DNA from: Flavobacterium sp. Root420
Lineage (GTDB): Bacteria > Bacteroidota > Bacteroidia > Flavobacteriales > Flavobacteriaceae
Direction: 5' to 3'
NCBI RefSeq assembly: GCF_001427905.1
Contig: NZ_LMEF01000029.1
Coordinates: forward strand, 326,877 to 390,876
DNA: 64,000 nt
Below are positions 9,466 through 19,474 of this stretch, one piece after another (the first letter of the stretch is position 1; each line of letters opens with the position of its first letter). Made by a program: the position numbers and the translations under genes. The notes under the pieces are model-generated. The model saw only the letters and a program-made list of their open reading frames with translations, was not told the origin of the DNA and ran no database searches.

Positions 9466-12108
9466 TTATCTCAGGCCTTCTATAAGCCATTCCGCCGGGC
9501 TGGTATTTTTCAGATGATAATCAAACCACTGGTGGATTCTTGTAGATAGGTCTTTCTGATTATCACGGTTTTCAAGATCATGTCCTTCTTTGGGATAGAC
9601 CAGCATAATATTGGGTTTTCCCAGACGCCTGAGGGCTAAATAAAATTCCCTGCTTTGGGTCCAGGGTATATTGTTGTCCTCTGTTCCTGTCCAGGAAAGC
9701 AAGGGCGTCGTACAATTTTGCACGTGTTCAATGGGAGAATTTCGAGCATAGGCTTCCCGGTCTTCAAATAAGGATTTTTTCATGCGCATCTGATGATTTT
9801 CAAATCGCCACATCAGGGGTTTTCCAAAAAGACCCACCGAGAGATAATGGCTTGTGAAATTAGTTATGGCAGCGCCTGCCACAGCAGTGGCGAAAAGATT
9901 GGTCTGGGTGATGATGAAATCGACCTCATAGCCGCCAAAGGAATGGCCTATGAGCCCAATCTTATTTGCCTGTACAAGACCTTGGTCAATCACTTCCTTG
10001 GTTGCGGCCACCACGCAATCCAGGGCCGATACTCCGGGATTGTCGATTTCGTAGGTAATATCGGGAAGAAGCACAAAATAGCCCTGGGTGGTATAGGTTG
10101 ATATATTAAACCCCGCAGAGTCGAAGTCCAATGGAGCAATATAGTTATGAATCCTATCAGAGAATTTTTGATAAATGTGTACGATCATTGGATATTTCTT
10201 TTGCTTGTCATAGGCAGCAGGGTAGTACAGGATCCCTCTTAAGGGTATTCCTTTGGCATTTTTATAATGTATGAGTTTTGCTTTTCCCCAATAGAATTGT
10301 TCTTGCTGTGGATTGCTTTGTACCACTAGCTGAGGTGTTTTCTCTTTTGGCGTTAGAACCATAAGCCTTGGGGGTAGTTCATAGCTTTGTTCCAGATACA
10401 TATAAGTGCCGGCAGTATTTACCATGAGACTCAGGCCGGTATCATCCGAAAAAACGATCTTATCATTGGACTTAGTGGACCATTTATAATAGCCGGTGCC
10501 CCCGTCTTTGCCTGTAGCCTCGAGCAGCATTCCCTTTTCAGGATCAATGGGGTCCAGTATCCACCCGTCATAGTTGAGTCTTCCCAGCACAATTTGGGAA
10601 TAACCTGCGAGTCGGAATTTGGTCTGGCTCTCGCGGCCATGGGTGAGCCTTCTAGCGGCGCTACCATCAGGGGTAACCGCCCAGATATCATAGGCATCAC
10701 ATAGCAGGATTTCTTTATCACCGGGAGTAAAGCCTAAATTGGGATAAGGTTCTTCGCCTTCATATTGTTCACTTTTGTTATGATAGAAAGCAGCATCGAT
10801 GTTTTTGGTGATATTGGTGTGGGTTTTCTTTTGGATATTGTAGATCCACCAGTTTTTCTGGTGAAAGTAGGCAATGTATTTTCCCTGGGGAGAAGGTATG
10901 GTATAGAGGTAAGAATCAGGATGTTCCCTAAGCAATAATTCTTTTTTGCCCGTGGAAAGGTCAAGGAGATAAAAATCCCTGGGGCCTTCTCTTCTGTATT
11001 GTGGCTCGTATTGTTTGGTATTAGATATAAGGGCATATTTCTGGTCGCCGGTCAGCATGGGCTGGGGCAGTAAATCATTAGTGATAAGACTGTAGCGATC
11101 CTGCTGGGGAGACCAAAAACCAAGGTAGACTCCCTTGAATTTTTTTTGATTTTCCTCGGTAGGATAAATCCATTTGGCATTTGCGTTCCACACCTGCACA
11201 TCAGTACTTTTGGCGCTGTCTTTTGTTTGGTTTATGCGTTGCAAACCAAAAAATAGTTTCTGCCCATCCCCTGAAATTTGCAGTTTGTAGCTTGCAACTG
11301 GAATCGAGAGGGAATCGCACAGAAAGTTTTGCTGGCTCAGAGCCTTGGAATGATAGAGTTTTTTATCGGGCAGGTTGTAAAAAAAGAGGATATTGCCGTG
11401 AAGATCCACAGCTGATTTTTGCGTAAAGGCGAGCGCGGTTCCCTCTTTGTGCCATACCAGGTTCGCAAAAGGATCCACCCCACTATGAAGCATTGTTTTT
11501 TTGTTATTTTTGGAAAGATCCAAAAGGTTGATACTGTACTGATCTGCAGTTTTTTGGGTGTAGAGCAGCATAGTTTTAGCCGGATTCATGACAAATTCTC
11601 CGACCCCTGCAATACGCTGCACTGCACTGCCGTCAGCGGACTGAATAACCAGCGTATTTTCTTTTGCTTTTTCACTCGTTAAAATCAATAGCTGCCCACT
11701 TGGTGCAGCGTAAAGATTCTTTATGACATTATCGATGCGCTTTTGCTCTCCGGTTTTTAAATTGACCAGATGCAATTCTTTTTGCGTTTTGTAGGCAAAC
11801 CATTCCGTAGTAATGAAATTTCCCCTGGTCCCTAAGGGGAAAGTATATTTCTTTGATGAGGTAATGTTCTTTACAAATAGTGTATCCTGGCCATTTTGGT
11901 AGTAAAGCGAATAACTGACCCACTTTCCGTCCGGGCTTATTTTTTCAGGATCAAGATCGCCCCATTTTGGGTAGTCACTAGCTGTTAATTCCTTTTTTTG
12001 CAATACCTGCCCCCAAAGGGAGCAGGCAACCAATTGCAAAATAAAAACTAAAAAAAAGGTTGTCTTTCGACAAGGTATTGGCATTGTTATTCTGGATTGT
12101 ATTTTCAT
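9466..12108 (-). CDS. S9 family serine peptidase (prolyl oligopeptidase-like)
   Basis: About 880 residues. An N-terminal signal region (TTFFLVFILQLVACSLWG) is followed by a beta-propeller-like part and a C-terminal alpha/beta hydrolase. The nucleophile lies in GHSFGG near residue 730, the Asp in WTGTEDNNIPW, and the His in YPKEGHDL near residue 845. The start at 12108 (MKIQSRI) gives the better signal peptide; an in-frame ATG at 12126 is also possible. It follows the SusD gene by a few bases, so it belongs to the SusC-SusD operon. The likely job is cutting peptides at the cell surface or in the periplasm for uptake by SusC. Confidence 0.9.
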   Translation of the reverse strand: MKIQSRITMPIPCRKTTFFLVFILQLVACSLWGQVLQKKELTASDYPKWGDLDPEKISPDGKWVSYSLYYQNGQDTLFVKNITSSKKYTFPLGTRGNFITTEWFAYKTQKELHLVNLKTGEQKRIDNVIKNLYAAPSGQLLILTSEKAKENTLVIQSADGSAVQRIAGVGEFVMNPAKTMLLYTQKTADQYSINLLDLSKNNKKTMLHSGVDPFANLVWHKEGTALAFTQKSAVDLHGNILFFYNLPDKKLYHSKALSQQNFLCDSLSIPVASYKLQISGDGQKLFFGLQRINQTKDSAKSTDVQVWNANAKWIYPTEENQKKFKGVYLGFWSPQQDRYSLITNDLLPQPMLTGDQKYALISNTKQYEPQYRREGPRDFYLLDLSTGKKELLLREHPDSYLYTIPSPQGKYIAYFHQKNWWIYNIQKKTHTNITKNIDAAFYHNKSEQYEGEEPYPNLGFTPGDKEILLCDAYDIWAVTPDGSAARRLTHGRESQTKFRLAGYSQIVLGRLNYDGWILDPIDPEKGMLLEATGKDGGTGYYKWSTKSNDKIVFSDDTGLSLMVNTAGTYMYLEQSYELPPRLMVLTPKEKTPQLVVQSNPQQEQFYWGKAKLIHYKNAKGIPLRGILYYPAAYDKQKKYPMIVHIYQKFSDRIHNYIAPLDFDSAGFNISTYTTQGYFVLLPDITYEIDNPGVSALDCVVAATKEVIDQGLVQANKIGLIGHSFGGYEVDFIITQTNLFATAVAGAAITNFTSHYLSVGLFGKPLMWRFENHQMRMKKSLFEDREAYARNSPIEHVQNCTTPLLSWTGTEDNNIPWTQSREFYLALRRLGKPNIMLVYPKEGHDLENRDNQKDLSTRIHQWFDYHLKNTSPAEWLIEGLR

Positions 12109-12131
12109 TGTCGTGTATATTAGCATTAAAA

Positions 12132-13532
12132 TTAATAGCCCGGATTTTGTGGCTTCAGGTTAGGGTTAAGGGCAAGTTCGCTCTCAGGGATGGGCAGCAA
12201 ATTCTCTGTGGTATCCCAGCCGGGTTTTACAGAGAGGGCAGTATTTAATTGGTCTGTTCGCTTCAGATCAAAAAAGCGGTGCCCGTATTCGGTAAAGAGC
12301 TCTTTTTTTCTTTCCTCTAAAATGGCCTCTAGAAGCTCTTCTTTGGATCCGGCGGCTGTGCCTGGAAGCCCTGCGCGATTTCTTATTTTATCCAGGTCCT
12401 GCTTCGCCCCGGTAAGGTCTCCGAGTTTTGCGCGGGCTTCTGCGCGAATAAGGTATTGCTCGCTAAGGCGAAGCACGATGGAATATTCTTTTGAAGTGCC
12501 GCTGTATTGGGATTCCTTGTACTTGAAAGGATAATACCATGTTCCGCTCTCATCGCTTACCACGCCTATCCAATGTGATTTGCGCAGATCGCCCTGCGTA
12601 AAAGAACCTACCAGCGATTCTGTAAGGGCCACCTGGGGCGGGGTACCGGAATCAAAAATAAAAACACTGCCCTCATCTGTATTTTTGCCAGCCAGAGAAG
12701 GCATGAATTGCCAGATAGCTTCCGGTGAGTTTTTTAAAAACACCTTGTCCAGTTCATTTTCAAACCCATACAGGGAAGTATTGTCAATGACCACTGTGGC
12801 CATTTGGCGGGCATCCTCCCAGGCTCCCTTGTACAGATAAACCCGGGCCAATATTGCTTTTACAGCAAATGAATTGGGACGTACCCGCTCTGAAGTGGGA
12901 TAGGAGGCAGGGAGCAGGGCCTGGGCCGTTGTCAAATCCTCTATGATTTGCAAATAGACCTGATCCAAAGGTATCCTGCTCACTGTGCTGTTGGCTTTGT
13001 AATCGGTAGACTTCACATAGGGAATATCGCCAAAGAGCTGCAGAAGATAGAAGTGAAGCAGTCCGCGTATAAAAAGCGCTTCGCCTTTTAATTGTGCCTT
13101 TTTCGGCGTATCAAAATCAGAGGCCTCCACGCCACTTAACACTACATTGCAGGCATAAACCTGGTTGTATGCATTGTTCCAAAATTGCGATACATTGCCA
13201 TTGGAGGGCAAGACGGCATTGGTGTAAAAGGCAAAAGAAGCACTGCTGGAACCCTCATAGAAATCCAGTTCATCGGTATAAATTCCTGCCTGTGCCGATA
13301 GCCCAAATATAGTTCCTGATAGTAGCCCCGTGTCCCGTAGCTTTGCATAAATATCGGCCATGGCTGCATTGGCGGTGGCATAATCCTGAAAAACGGCCTG
13401 GCTGGTAAGTTGCGATTTTGGAAGATCCACCTCAGTGAAGGAGTCACAACCCGATAGGCATACCAGCAAACTAAAAAGCATTGCTTTAAGGGAAGTGTGG
13501 CACACATACGATTGTTTATATATTGTTTTCAT
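12132..13532 (-). CDS. SusD/RagB family surface lipoprotein
   Basis: A 466-residue protein with a lipoprotein signal (LLVCLSGCDSF, Cys near residue 29). It has SusD-family features: tetratricopeptide-like helices with KAQLKGEALFIRGLLHFYLL, FAVKAILARVYLYKGAW and YLIRAEARAKLGD, and the C-terminal EERKKELFTEYGHRFFDLKR block. It binds substrate at the outer membrane and acts as a lid on the SusC channel. It sits 10 bp after the SusC gene and just ahead of an S9 peptidase, which suggests peptide rather than glycan import. Confidence 0.93.
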   Translation of the reverse strand: MKTIYKQSYVCHTSLKAMLFSLLVCLSGCDSFTEVDLPKSQLTSQAVFQDYATANAAMADIYAKLRDTGLLSGTIFGLSAQAGIYTDELDFYEGSSSASFAFYTNAVLPSNGNVSQFWNNAYNQVYACNVVLSGVEASDFDTPKKAQLKGEALFIRGLLHFYLLQLFGDIPYVKSTDYKANSTVSRIPLDQVYLQIIEDLTTAQALLPASYPTSERVRPNSFAVKAILARVYLYKGAWEDARQMATVVIDNTSLYGFENELDKVFLKNSPEAIWQFMPSLAGKNTDEGSVFIFDSGTPPQVALTESLVGSFTQGDLRKSHWIGVVSDESGTWYYPFKYKESQYSGTSKEYSIVLRLSEQYLIRAEARAKLGDLTGAKQDLDKIRNRAGLPGTAAGSKEELLEAILEERKKELFTEYGHRFFDLKRTDQLNTALSVKPGWDTTENLLPIPESELALNPNLKPQNPGY

Positions 13533-13542
13533 GGGATATGCT

Positions 13543-16500
13543 TTAAAAGGTTAGTTGAATTCCACCAGTGATAATTTTAAGGGGCGGCAAATAGCCCGGA
13601 TTGGTAAATTCGGGATCGCCATCCTTGTATGGGGAAAAAGTGAGCAGGTTTTGCCCCTGGATCGAAACAGCGCATTTCACTTCTTTTAAGTGTAGGGGCA
13701 CATCATAGCTCACTGCCATATTTTTGAGCCTTATATATGAGGCATCCACTATCGTGGCATCACTGAGCCCATAACGGGAATAGGCCATCACAGCCCCAAG
13801 ATTGTATCCGGCGGAATAAATTTGATAAGGGCCCGGATCTCCTGGCTGCTGCCAGCTGCCCATTAGCCTTTCGGGCTGGTTGGTCATATAACCCGCCAGG
13901 CCGTTGTCAAAACTCTGGTTGCGCTGTTTGACAAATTGAAACAGAAAATCAAGCTTCCAGTTTTTGTATCGCAGCTGGTTCTGGAATCCTCCAAAATAAT
14001 CGGGATTCAGGTTAATCACCGTTAGCCTGTCATCAGGGGAAGAGATCTTACCGTCTTTGTTCTGATCCTCAAACTGGTAAATTCCCAAGACCGGGTCTAA
14101 TCCCGTGTAATGGTATCGGAGCTGGATGTTTAAAGGCTCTCCTATTCGGTATTTATTTGCGTAGGTAGAGCTGCCCAGATTGGGAAAAGAAAGTAGTTCA
14201 TTGCGCGAAAGGCTCAGGTTAATGCTACTGGTCCAGTTAAAATCCTTAGAGGAGAAATTTACCGTCCTAAGGGTAAACTCCCATCCTGTATTCTGCACGG
14301 TGGCTGCCAGATTGGCTTGGATCAAGGGAAAGCCTGTAGTTCCTGGCAGCGGGATTCCAACGAGCTGATTCGAGGACCTGTTTTGATACCAGGCTGCTGT
14401 TATAAAAATGCGGTCTGCCAGAAAACCAAGTTCTAAAGCGGCCTCGAGTTTTTTATTGACTTCCCATCCAAAATTAGGGTTAAAGAGCCGGCTGGGCTGC
14501 AATCCTATGATATTATCATAACTGACCCCTGAGGAATTGTAGGTGTCTAAAAACTGGTAATCGCCGATTTGATCGCTGCCTGTGCTGCCGTAGCTACCCC
14601 TTAGCTTTCCAAAACTAAGCCATGAGCTATCGCTTAAAAAATGCTCATTGGAGAATACCCAGGCCAGGCCGGCGGCGCCAAAATTAGCAAATTGATTCCC
14701 TGGGCCAAAACGACTAGACCCGTCACGCCGCGCGGTAAGGTTCAGGATATAGCGATCCATGTAGTTATAATTCACTCTTCCAAAAAATGCCTGATAGCGG
14801 TAAAGGGTCTCATCACTTACAAGTACCTGCTGGTAGGTGGCAGAGGCAAGATCATAAATCAGGCTGTTGGAACTAAATCCGGTTCCGGACTGGAAAAGGC
14901 GGGAGGTATTCTGCTCTTGAAAACTTCCCCCAAAAAGAATCCCTAGCCTCCCCCCGCCAAATTCTTTTTCCCAGTTTATTTGCGGCTCTATGATCCAGGA
15001 GCTGCGTTTGGTGGTATTGAGCGCTATAGTGGAAATGGCGCTGGTACGCCCAATGGATGGATTGTATATGGTTGATGGATTGATTCGACTCTCTGAATTT
15101 TGCAGATCGGTATAGCCAAAACTGCCCTTAAGTTTTAAATTTGGCAGAATCTGGTAAGACAGGACCCCGTTGGCCAGCAGGTCCTTGGTTTTGGATACAT
15201 ACTGGGCCGAGAGCATGGCCAGGGGATTGTTCCAGGTCCCTTTCTCCCAATTCAAATTGCCCTTACTATCATAAAGCGCCGGGGCATTTGGAACCAGGGT
15301 GCGCGAATCGTAGGTGAAATCATTGGCAGGCTGGTTATTATTCTGAACGGTATAACCCGCTGAGAATACCAGCTGAAATTTATTGTCAGTGGACTGGTGG
15401 TTCAAATTGAACTGTGAGCCTCCTTTTTTATATAGAAAATCACCAGGAAATACCGTAGACTCGGTGTGGTAATTGCCACTTAAAAGAAACTGGGTATTTT
15501 GTGAGCCTCCGCTAAGGGTGCCCTGCAAATCGGTAATGGCGGCTGTTCCACCGATAAGCTCCTCTTGCCAGTCGGTATACCGATTTTGGTCCCAGGTGCC
15601 GTTAATGTCATAATCGCGCTTGGGATATTTGGTTCTGCCATCATTTATAAATGCCTGGCGCCGCATCTCAAGGTACTGGGAGGTATTCATGAGTTTCATA
15701 AAGCGGGTCACGCTTCCCGCCCCCGAGGAAGCGTTAAGGGTAAAGCTGGTTTTTCCTTCTTTTCCTTTTTTGGTGGTAATCAGCACCACGCCATTGGCGC
15801 CCCTGGAGCCGTAAATGGCCGTGGCATCGGCATCTTTGAGCACCTCGATGCTTTCAATAGCATCGGGGTTGATACTGTTTAGCGGACTGCTATTAAAAGT
15901 GGGATAAATGGTGGAGGTTTGTATCGAGCCAATAGGATCAGAGGCGTAAGGGACCCCATCGATGATATACAAAGGATTATTGGCCTCGGGCCTTATGCTG
16001 TTTTGCCCGCGTATTTTAATTTCAAAGCCGCCACCAGGAACCCCTGTGGTCTGGGTCACCTCGACCCCTGCCATGCGGCCCTGCATGGTGGCCAGCACAT
16101 TTGTCACGGGTTGGGTCTGGATATCTTTTGAGGTAATACGGGAAATATTTCCGGTGCGCTCGCTTTCCTTTACCGAATAATATCCGGCATTGACCCGTAC
16201 TTCCTGCAGCTCTGTTGTGTTGGATTGCAAGACGATATCTAAAGTTTGTTGCCCCTTGACAGGGATTATAGCGGTTTTAAAACCGATAAACGACACCATA
16301 AGGGTATCTAAGCTGCTGGCAGTGATAGAGTACTGCCCATTATAATCGGAAATCGTTCCAGAGCGGGTTTTTCCCTTTAGAGAAATGGTAACACCCGGTA
16401 AGGGACTCGTGCCATCGGTAATGATACCGTGCAGGATATTTTGCGGAGTGTTGGACTGGAGTTGCCGCAACATACTGGTTGCCAGTACAGGGGTAAAAGA

Positions 16501-16569
16501 CAAGAAACACCCGAAAAAAAACAGGCAATAAAAAGCCTTACCACCCTTGTAAAATGAATAATTATTCAT
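13543..16569 (-). CDS. SusC/RagA TonB-dependent transporter
   Basis: A 1008-residue outer-membrane receptor. After the signal peptide comes a carboxypeptidase-regulatory-like domain (GIITDGTSPLPGVTISLKG). The TonB plug follows, with the family signatures IRGQNSIRPEANNPLYIIDG and ESIEVLKDADATAIYGSRG, and then a long beta-barrel ending in GGIQLTF. It has no STN domain, so it is not of the FecR-signalling kind. It heads a SusC-SusD-S9 peptidase operon. The whole 9.5-16.6 kb locus is clearly richer in G+C than its flanks, which suggests horizontal acquisition or distinct codon use. Confidence 0.95.
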   Translation of the reverse strand: MNNYSFYKGGKAFYCLFFFGCFLSFTPVLATSMLRQLQSNTPQNILHGIITDGTSPLPGVTISLKGKTRSGTISDYNGQYSITASSLDTLMVSFIGFKTAIIPVKGQQTLDIVLQSNTTELQEVRVNAGYYSVKESERTGNISRITSKDIQTQPVTNVLATMQGRMAGVEVTQTTGVPGGGFEIKIRGQNSIRPEANNPLYIIDGVPYASDPIGSIQTSTIYPTFNSSPLNSINPDAIESIEVLKDADATAIYGSRGANGVVLITTKKGKEGKTSFTLNASSGAGSVTRFMKLMNTSQYLEMRRQAFINDGRTKYPKRDYDINGTWDQNRYTDWQEELIGGTAAITDLQGTLSGGSQNTQFLLSGNYHTESTVFPGDFLYKKGGSQFNLNHQSTDNKFQLVFSAGYTVQNNNQPANDFTYDSRTLVPNAPALYDSKGNLNWEKGTWNNPLAMLSAQYVSKTKDLLANGVLSYQILPNLKLKGSFGYTDLQNSESRINPSTIYNPSIGRTSAISTIALNTTKRSSWIIEPQINWEKEFGGGRLGILFGGSFQEQNTSRLFQSGTGFSSNSLIYDLASATYQQVLVSDETLYRYQAFFGRVNYNYMDRYILNLTARRDGSSRFGPGNQFANFGAAGLAWVFSNEHFLSDSSWLSFGKLRGSYGSTGSDQIGDYQFLDTYNSSGVSYDNIIGLQPSRLFNPNFGWEVNKKLEAALELGFLADRIFITAAWYQNRSSNQLVGIPLPGTTGFPLIQANLAATVQNTGWEFTLRTVNFSSKDFNWTSSINLSLSRNELLSFPNLGSSTYANKYRIGEPLNIQLRYHYTGLDPVLGIYQFEDQNKDGKISSPDDRLTVINLNPDYFGGFQNQLRYKNWKLDFLFQFVKQRNQSFDNGLAGYMTNQPERLMGSWQQPGDPGPYQIYSAGYNLGAVMAYSRYGLSDATIVDASYIRLKNMAVSYDVPLHLKEVKCAVSIQGQNLLTFSPYKDGDPEFTNPGYLPPLKIITGGIQLTF

Positions 16570-16611
16570 AATATTGGATTGGTTAAGTGAAACGTTAGTT
16601 TTATTAGCTAA

Positions 16612-16655
16612 GGTCCTCTATGCTAGTTTGCGAGACGAGTAGAGGGCCATTTTTT
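16612..16655. promoter_or_regulatory. hairpin in SusC upstream region
   Basis: Arms 16612-16620 and 16640-16648 pair with one mismatch around a ~19-nt loop and are followed by a T run on the plus strand. It could be a terminator for a plus-strand transcript or a leader element of the SusC mRNA on the minus strand. Confidence 0.35.
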
Positions 16656-17040
16656 ATGCGTAAAAGTGAATGTTTTTATGGTATCGACTACCACTTTTGT
16701 CAAATCATAGGCATAGATTTTTGTTGATTAAATCAATTAAAGTTATTGCAAGCCTAAAAAAAAACAGTGAAGATTTGGTGCTAAGAATGGAGCTGTAGAT
16801 TTGCTAGAAAATATAAAAAAATGGCGCAGAATCTCAACATGTCGAATAGAGGTACTGGTATAACCCTGGAACAACAAGTGAGCCCACGCCATGGTCGTGA
16901 GCAAACCACTTATCATCTCGTTCCAATGAAAATTACCAGTTTTCTATCCGAGATTCAAAGCGAATGCTTCAAATATTTTTATATGAAGAATCGCAAATAT
17001 ATTAATTCATTTTTAATTGAATTGTTACAAATATATGAAA

Positions 17041-17078
17041 AAAAATATTTATGGTGATATATCACCATAAATATTTTT
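17041..17078. promoter_or_regulatory. perfect 38-bp palindrome, probable operator of XRE gene
   Basis: 19-bp arms with no spacer, centred between 17059 and 17060, core ATGGTGATATATCACCAT. It ends 38 bp before the ATG of an XRE-type regulator, a usual place for an autoregulatory operator. Lack of a loop argues against a plain terminator. Confidence 0.55.
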
Positions 17079-17116
17079 AATAAAAATCAAATATTCGTCT
17101 TTCAAATTAATGTAAT

Positions 17117-17377
17117 ATGGCTAAAGAAGAACGTTTGAAAGCTTATAAGAAAGCCTTTGGCGAAAACTTAAAAAAGATTAGAGCGGAGAAATTAAAAACT
17201 CTTAGTAAAGTAGATAGTACAACAAAGTTTGATTCTAGTAATTATCATAAATATGAAATTGGTACTGGGAACCCAACTCTTGAAACAATCGTAAGTATCG
17301 CAACGGGCCTTGGTATACATCCTAAAGAATTACTTGATTTTGATTTCGATTTAAAAAAAATTGATATTCATAAATAA
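17117..17377 (+). CDS. XRE family helix-turn-helix regulator
   Basis: An 86-residue protein made of a single HTH_3 domain: FGENLKKIRAEKLKTLSKVD, then SSNYHKYEIGTGNPTLETIV, then the IATGLGIHPKELLDF helix. It has no extra domain, so it is a small DNA-binding repressor. A perfect 38-bp palindrome lies just upstream and is a likely binding site. No partner toxin is seen next to it. The downstream 730 bp hold only repeats. Confidence 0.8.
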   Translation: MAKEERLKAYKKAFGENLKKIRAEKLKTLSKVDSTTKFDSSNYHKYEIGTGNPTLETIVSIATGLGIHPKELLDFDFDLKKIDIHK

Positions 17378-18113
17378 GATGCTAAAAGTATCTTGTTTAT
17401 TGTGCAAAAAACGGTTTATAATTATAACTATTTTTACCTTTATGATAGAAACTCCAATTATTTCTAGAGGTAATATTAAATGTATCTAAGTTTTAGCCGA
17501 GGCTAAATTATAGATTTGTTAGAAATTTTAATAGCTGTTTTTTTATCTAAATAAATAGCTTTGTTATTTACATTTGCTAAAAAAAAAAAATTCTTTAAGA
17601 GAATTATTAAGGAGCAGTATCATCCAGAACCCATCTTGTAAGTGTTTGGTTTTCGGGACTCTACAAACGTCCCAAAAAAGGGTGCACCTATAGGTGCACT
17701 CAGAAAATTGATGGTATCTAAAAGTTTCGAACCTAAACTCTCTAGAGCTTTATTTTGCTGTATTTCTATTTTTAAAAAACTACATGCGCCACGATTCTGC
17801 CACAAAACTTAGACGAGTTAAATATCTTTAAAAAGTGCCTTAACTTTTTGTGGCAGAAAAGGTATCCACTCCAAATACTATGTGCCACGATTTTGCCATA
17901 GAATCAGAACATGGACAATTGAACTAATAAGCAACTTGAACGCCTTAACTTTTGTGCCAAAAAAAGTATCCACTCCATAAAATAAAAAACCACGAATTAC
18001 CCAATCTTTAAATTGTTGTAATCCGTGGTTAACTAAAAAAACTAGTTCACATTCTGTATTGCCTTACATAGTTTCAAATAATTGATTTAAAATTTATAGA
18101 AAGACATTTTTTA
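17378..18113. other. gap carrying tandem A-B-A-B repeat unit
   Basis: Noncoding; contains the dispersed repeat pair at 17785-17976 (described separately) and a TTCGAACC motif near 17738. No gene is recognised. Confidence 0.5.
17785..17976. repeat. dispersed repeat, copies A-B-A-B
   Basis: Motif A (GCCACGATTCTGCCAC core) occurs at 17785-17811 and, diverged, at 17881-17900. Motif B (CTTAAC..TTGTGGCA..GGTATCCACTCC) occurs at 17837-17872 and 17942-17976. The two motifs alternate. Further copies of A and/or B lie at 37.2, 39.2-39.3, 44.1-44.4 and 59.6-59.8 kb. TGCCAC recurs at about 11-bp spacing inside A. Confidence 0.7.
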
Positions 18114-19241
18114 TTAAAAAGAACCGCAAATATTGCCGCTAAAGGTAGCACCAGCTCTACTAGTAATATCTGCTTTAACTTCGGCATTATTTAATGTTAA
18201 CATTGTATATGGAGGTGTAAAAGCTGTATTTTTCCCTTCTATATTTCCCTTAGTATTAAGAAAAGCATTATGGATAGAACTAACAGCGGTAAAAGTTGTA
18301 GATAAGTCGATAGGTGTGTTTACATTTTCAAAAACGCTTTCTTCTATACGAATATTAGCTTCAAAACCAGCGGCAACACATACATCGTTTCCTTCACAAT
18401 TAAAATAGCTATTAACGATGTCTACTTTACCAAAACGAACTCTTGGCAGTCTTTGCTTGCAGCCATTACCCCACCAACATCTTGCAAATGTAATACTCAA
18501 TTTACCTCTATCAGTAGTTTGTGTGTCGCTGGAACCAATCAGGTTAGAAAAACGGTGATCGTTCGATCCGCCTGGTCCACCAGCTTTTGGTGCTTTTAAG
18601 TACTGAAATTTAGTATAAGACACGGTAATAAAATCTGATTTGTTTTTAAAATCTAAATTACCATCTACACCGTCTCTGAACTCACAATGATCAATCCATA
18701 CGTTTTGACAATCGTCAAGTACGGCATTGTCCCAACCATCTGTATCATAAGCGCCTGGTCCTTCAAAAATAAGATTTCTAATGATGATGTTTTTGCAACG
18801 AGAAATGTTCATAATCCCTGAATTGGCTTTTGTTTGATCAGTTGATACCAATTTCGCTCCACTTTCACCATACAAAGTTTTTCCTGTTTGGTCTTTAAAC
18901 GAGAGTCTTCCTCCGGTAACAGCAGGAATTGTAATAGTACCTGATACTTTAATCACTTTTACTGCGGCATTTTGAAGTGCTGCTTTCAATTGAGCATAAT
19001 CAGTTACTACAGTTTCTTCTGCAGTTCCTCCTCCGGTTGTTCCACCGTTTTGCGATGCCCATCCCGGAACATCATCGCAGTTACCCTCTTTGGCTGTAAG
19101 ACCACTTCCTGTAGCAGTCGTAGTCGTTGCTAAAATACTGCTTTGGCCATTTTGAGGTTTAGCAATTTCTTCAGTGTTACATGCTGTAAAACCGAATGCC
19201 AGTGTTAGTAGGAACACCGAGATTGTTGATTTAATTTTCAT
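18114..19241 (-). CDS. PL1-type pectate lyase lipoprotein
   Basis: A 375-residue protein with a lipoprotein signal (LLTLAFGFTACNTEE, Cys near residue 21). It has right-handed beta-helix features of polysaccharide lyase family 1: NIIIRNLIFEGPGAYDTDGW, the VWIDHCEFRDGVDGNLD segment with its Ca-binding and vWiDH residues, and RLPRVRFG carrying the presumed catalytic Arg. It should cleave (1,4)-alpha-D-galacturonan by beta-elimination at the cell surface. It stands alone, with no SusCD pair beside it and a regulator of the Crp type transcribed away from it. Confidence 0.9.
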   Translation of the reverse strand: MKIKSTISVFLLTLAFGFTACNTEEIAKPQNGQSSILATTTTATGSGLTAKEGNCDDVPGWASQNGGTTGGGTAEETVVTDYAQLKAALQNAAVKVIKVSGTITIPAVTGGRLSFKDQTGKTLYGESGAKLVSTDQTKANSGIMNISRCKNIIIRNLIFEGPGAYDTDGWDNAVLDDCQNVWIDHCEFRDGVDGNLDFKNKSDFITVSYTKFQYLKAPKAGGPGGSNDHRFSNLIGSSDTQTTDRGKLSITFARCWWGNGCKQRLPRVRFGKVDIVNSYFNCEGNDVCVAAGFEANIRIEESVFENVNTPIDLSTTFTAVSSIHNAFLNTKGNIEGKNTAFTPPYTMLTLNNAEVKADITSRAGATFSGNICGSF

Positions 19242-19395
19242 AAATTTAAATTTGGGGTTTATAAATATTTAATAGTGCAAATCTGTGACTAATTATTTCT
19301 TTAAATGTTGAACTTATTCAACATTTAAAAAAAAAATCCAATAATAAGTCTTCTTTAAATAATTGTTAAGCCACAAAAACAGTTCGAAAAAAAAA

Positions 19396-19403
19396 TACTT
19401 TTG
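19396..19403 (+). promoter_or_regulatory. TAnnTTTG -7 box upstream of Crp/Fnr gene
   Basis: TACTTTTG matches the -7 consensus, 71 bp before the start of the regulator. A TTG lies at 19363-19365, spaced wider than usual. Confidence 0.4.
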
Positions 19404-19474
19404 CGCAATCGACTACATCGATTATTAATTCATTTAAATATTTGCGCCCCAAGTAAGAATAAAAGTAAAAATAC

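Noticed and set aside
16821..17057. 78-codon frame ahead of the XRE gene
   Set aside because: No recognisable family; the composition is odd and the 3' end runs into the palindrome. Treated as noncoding.
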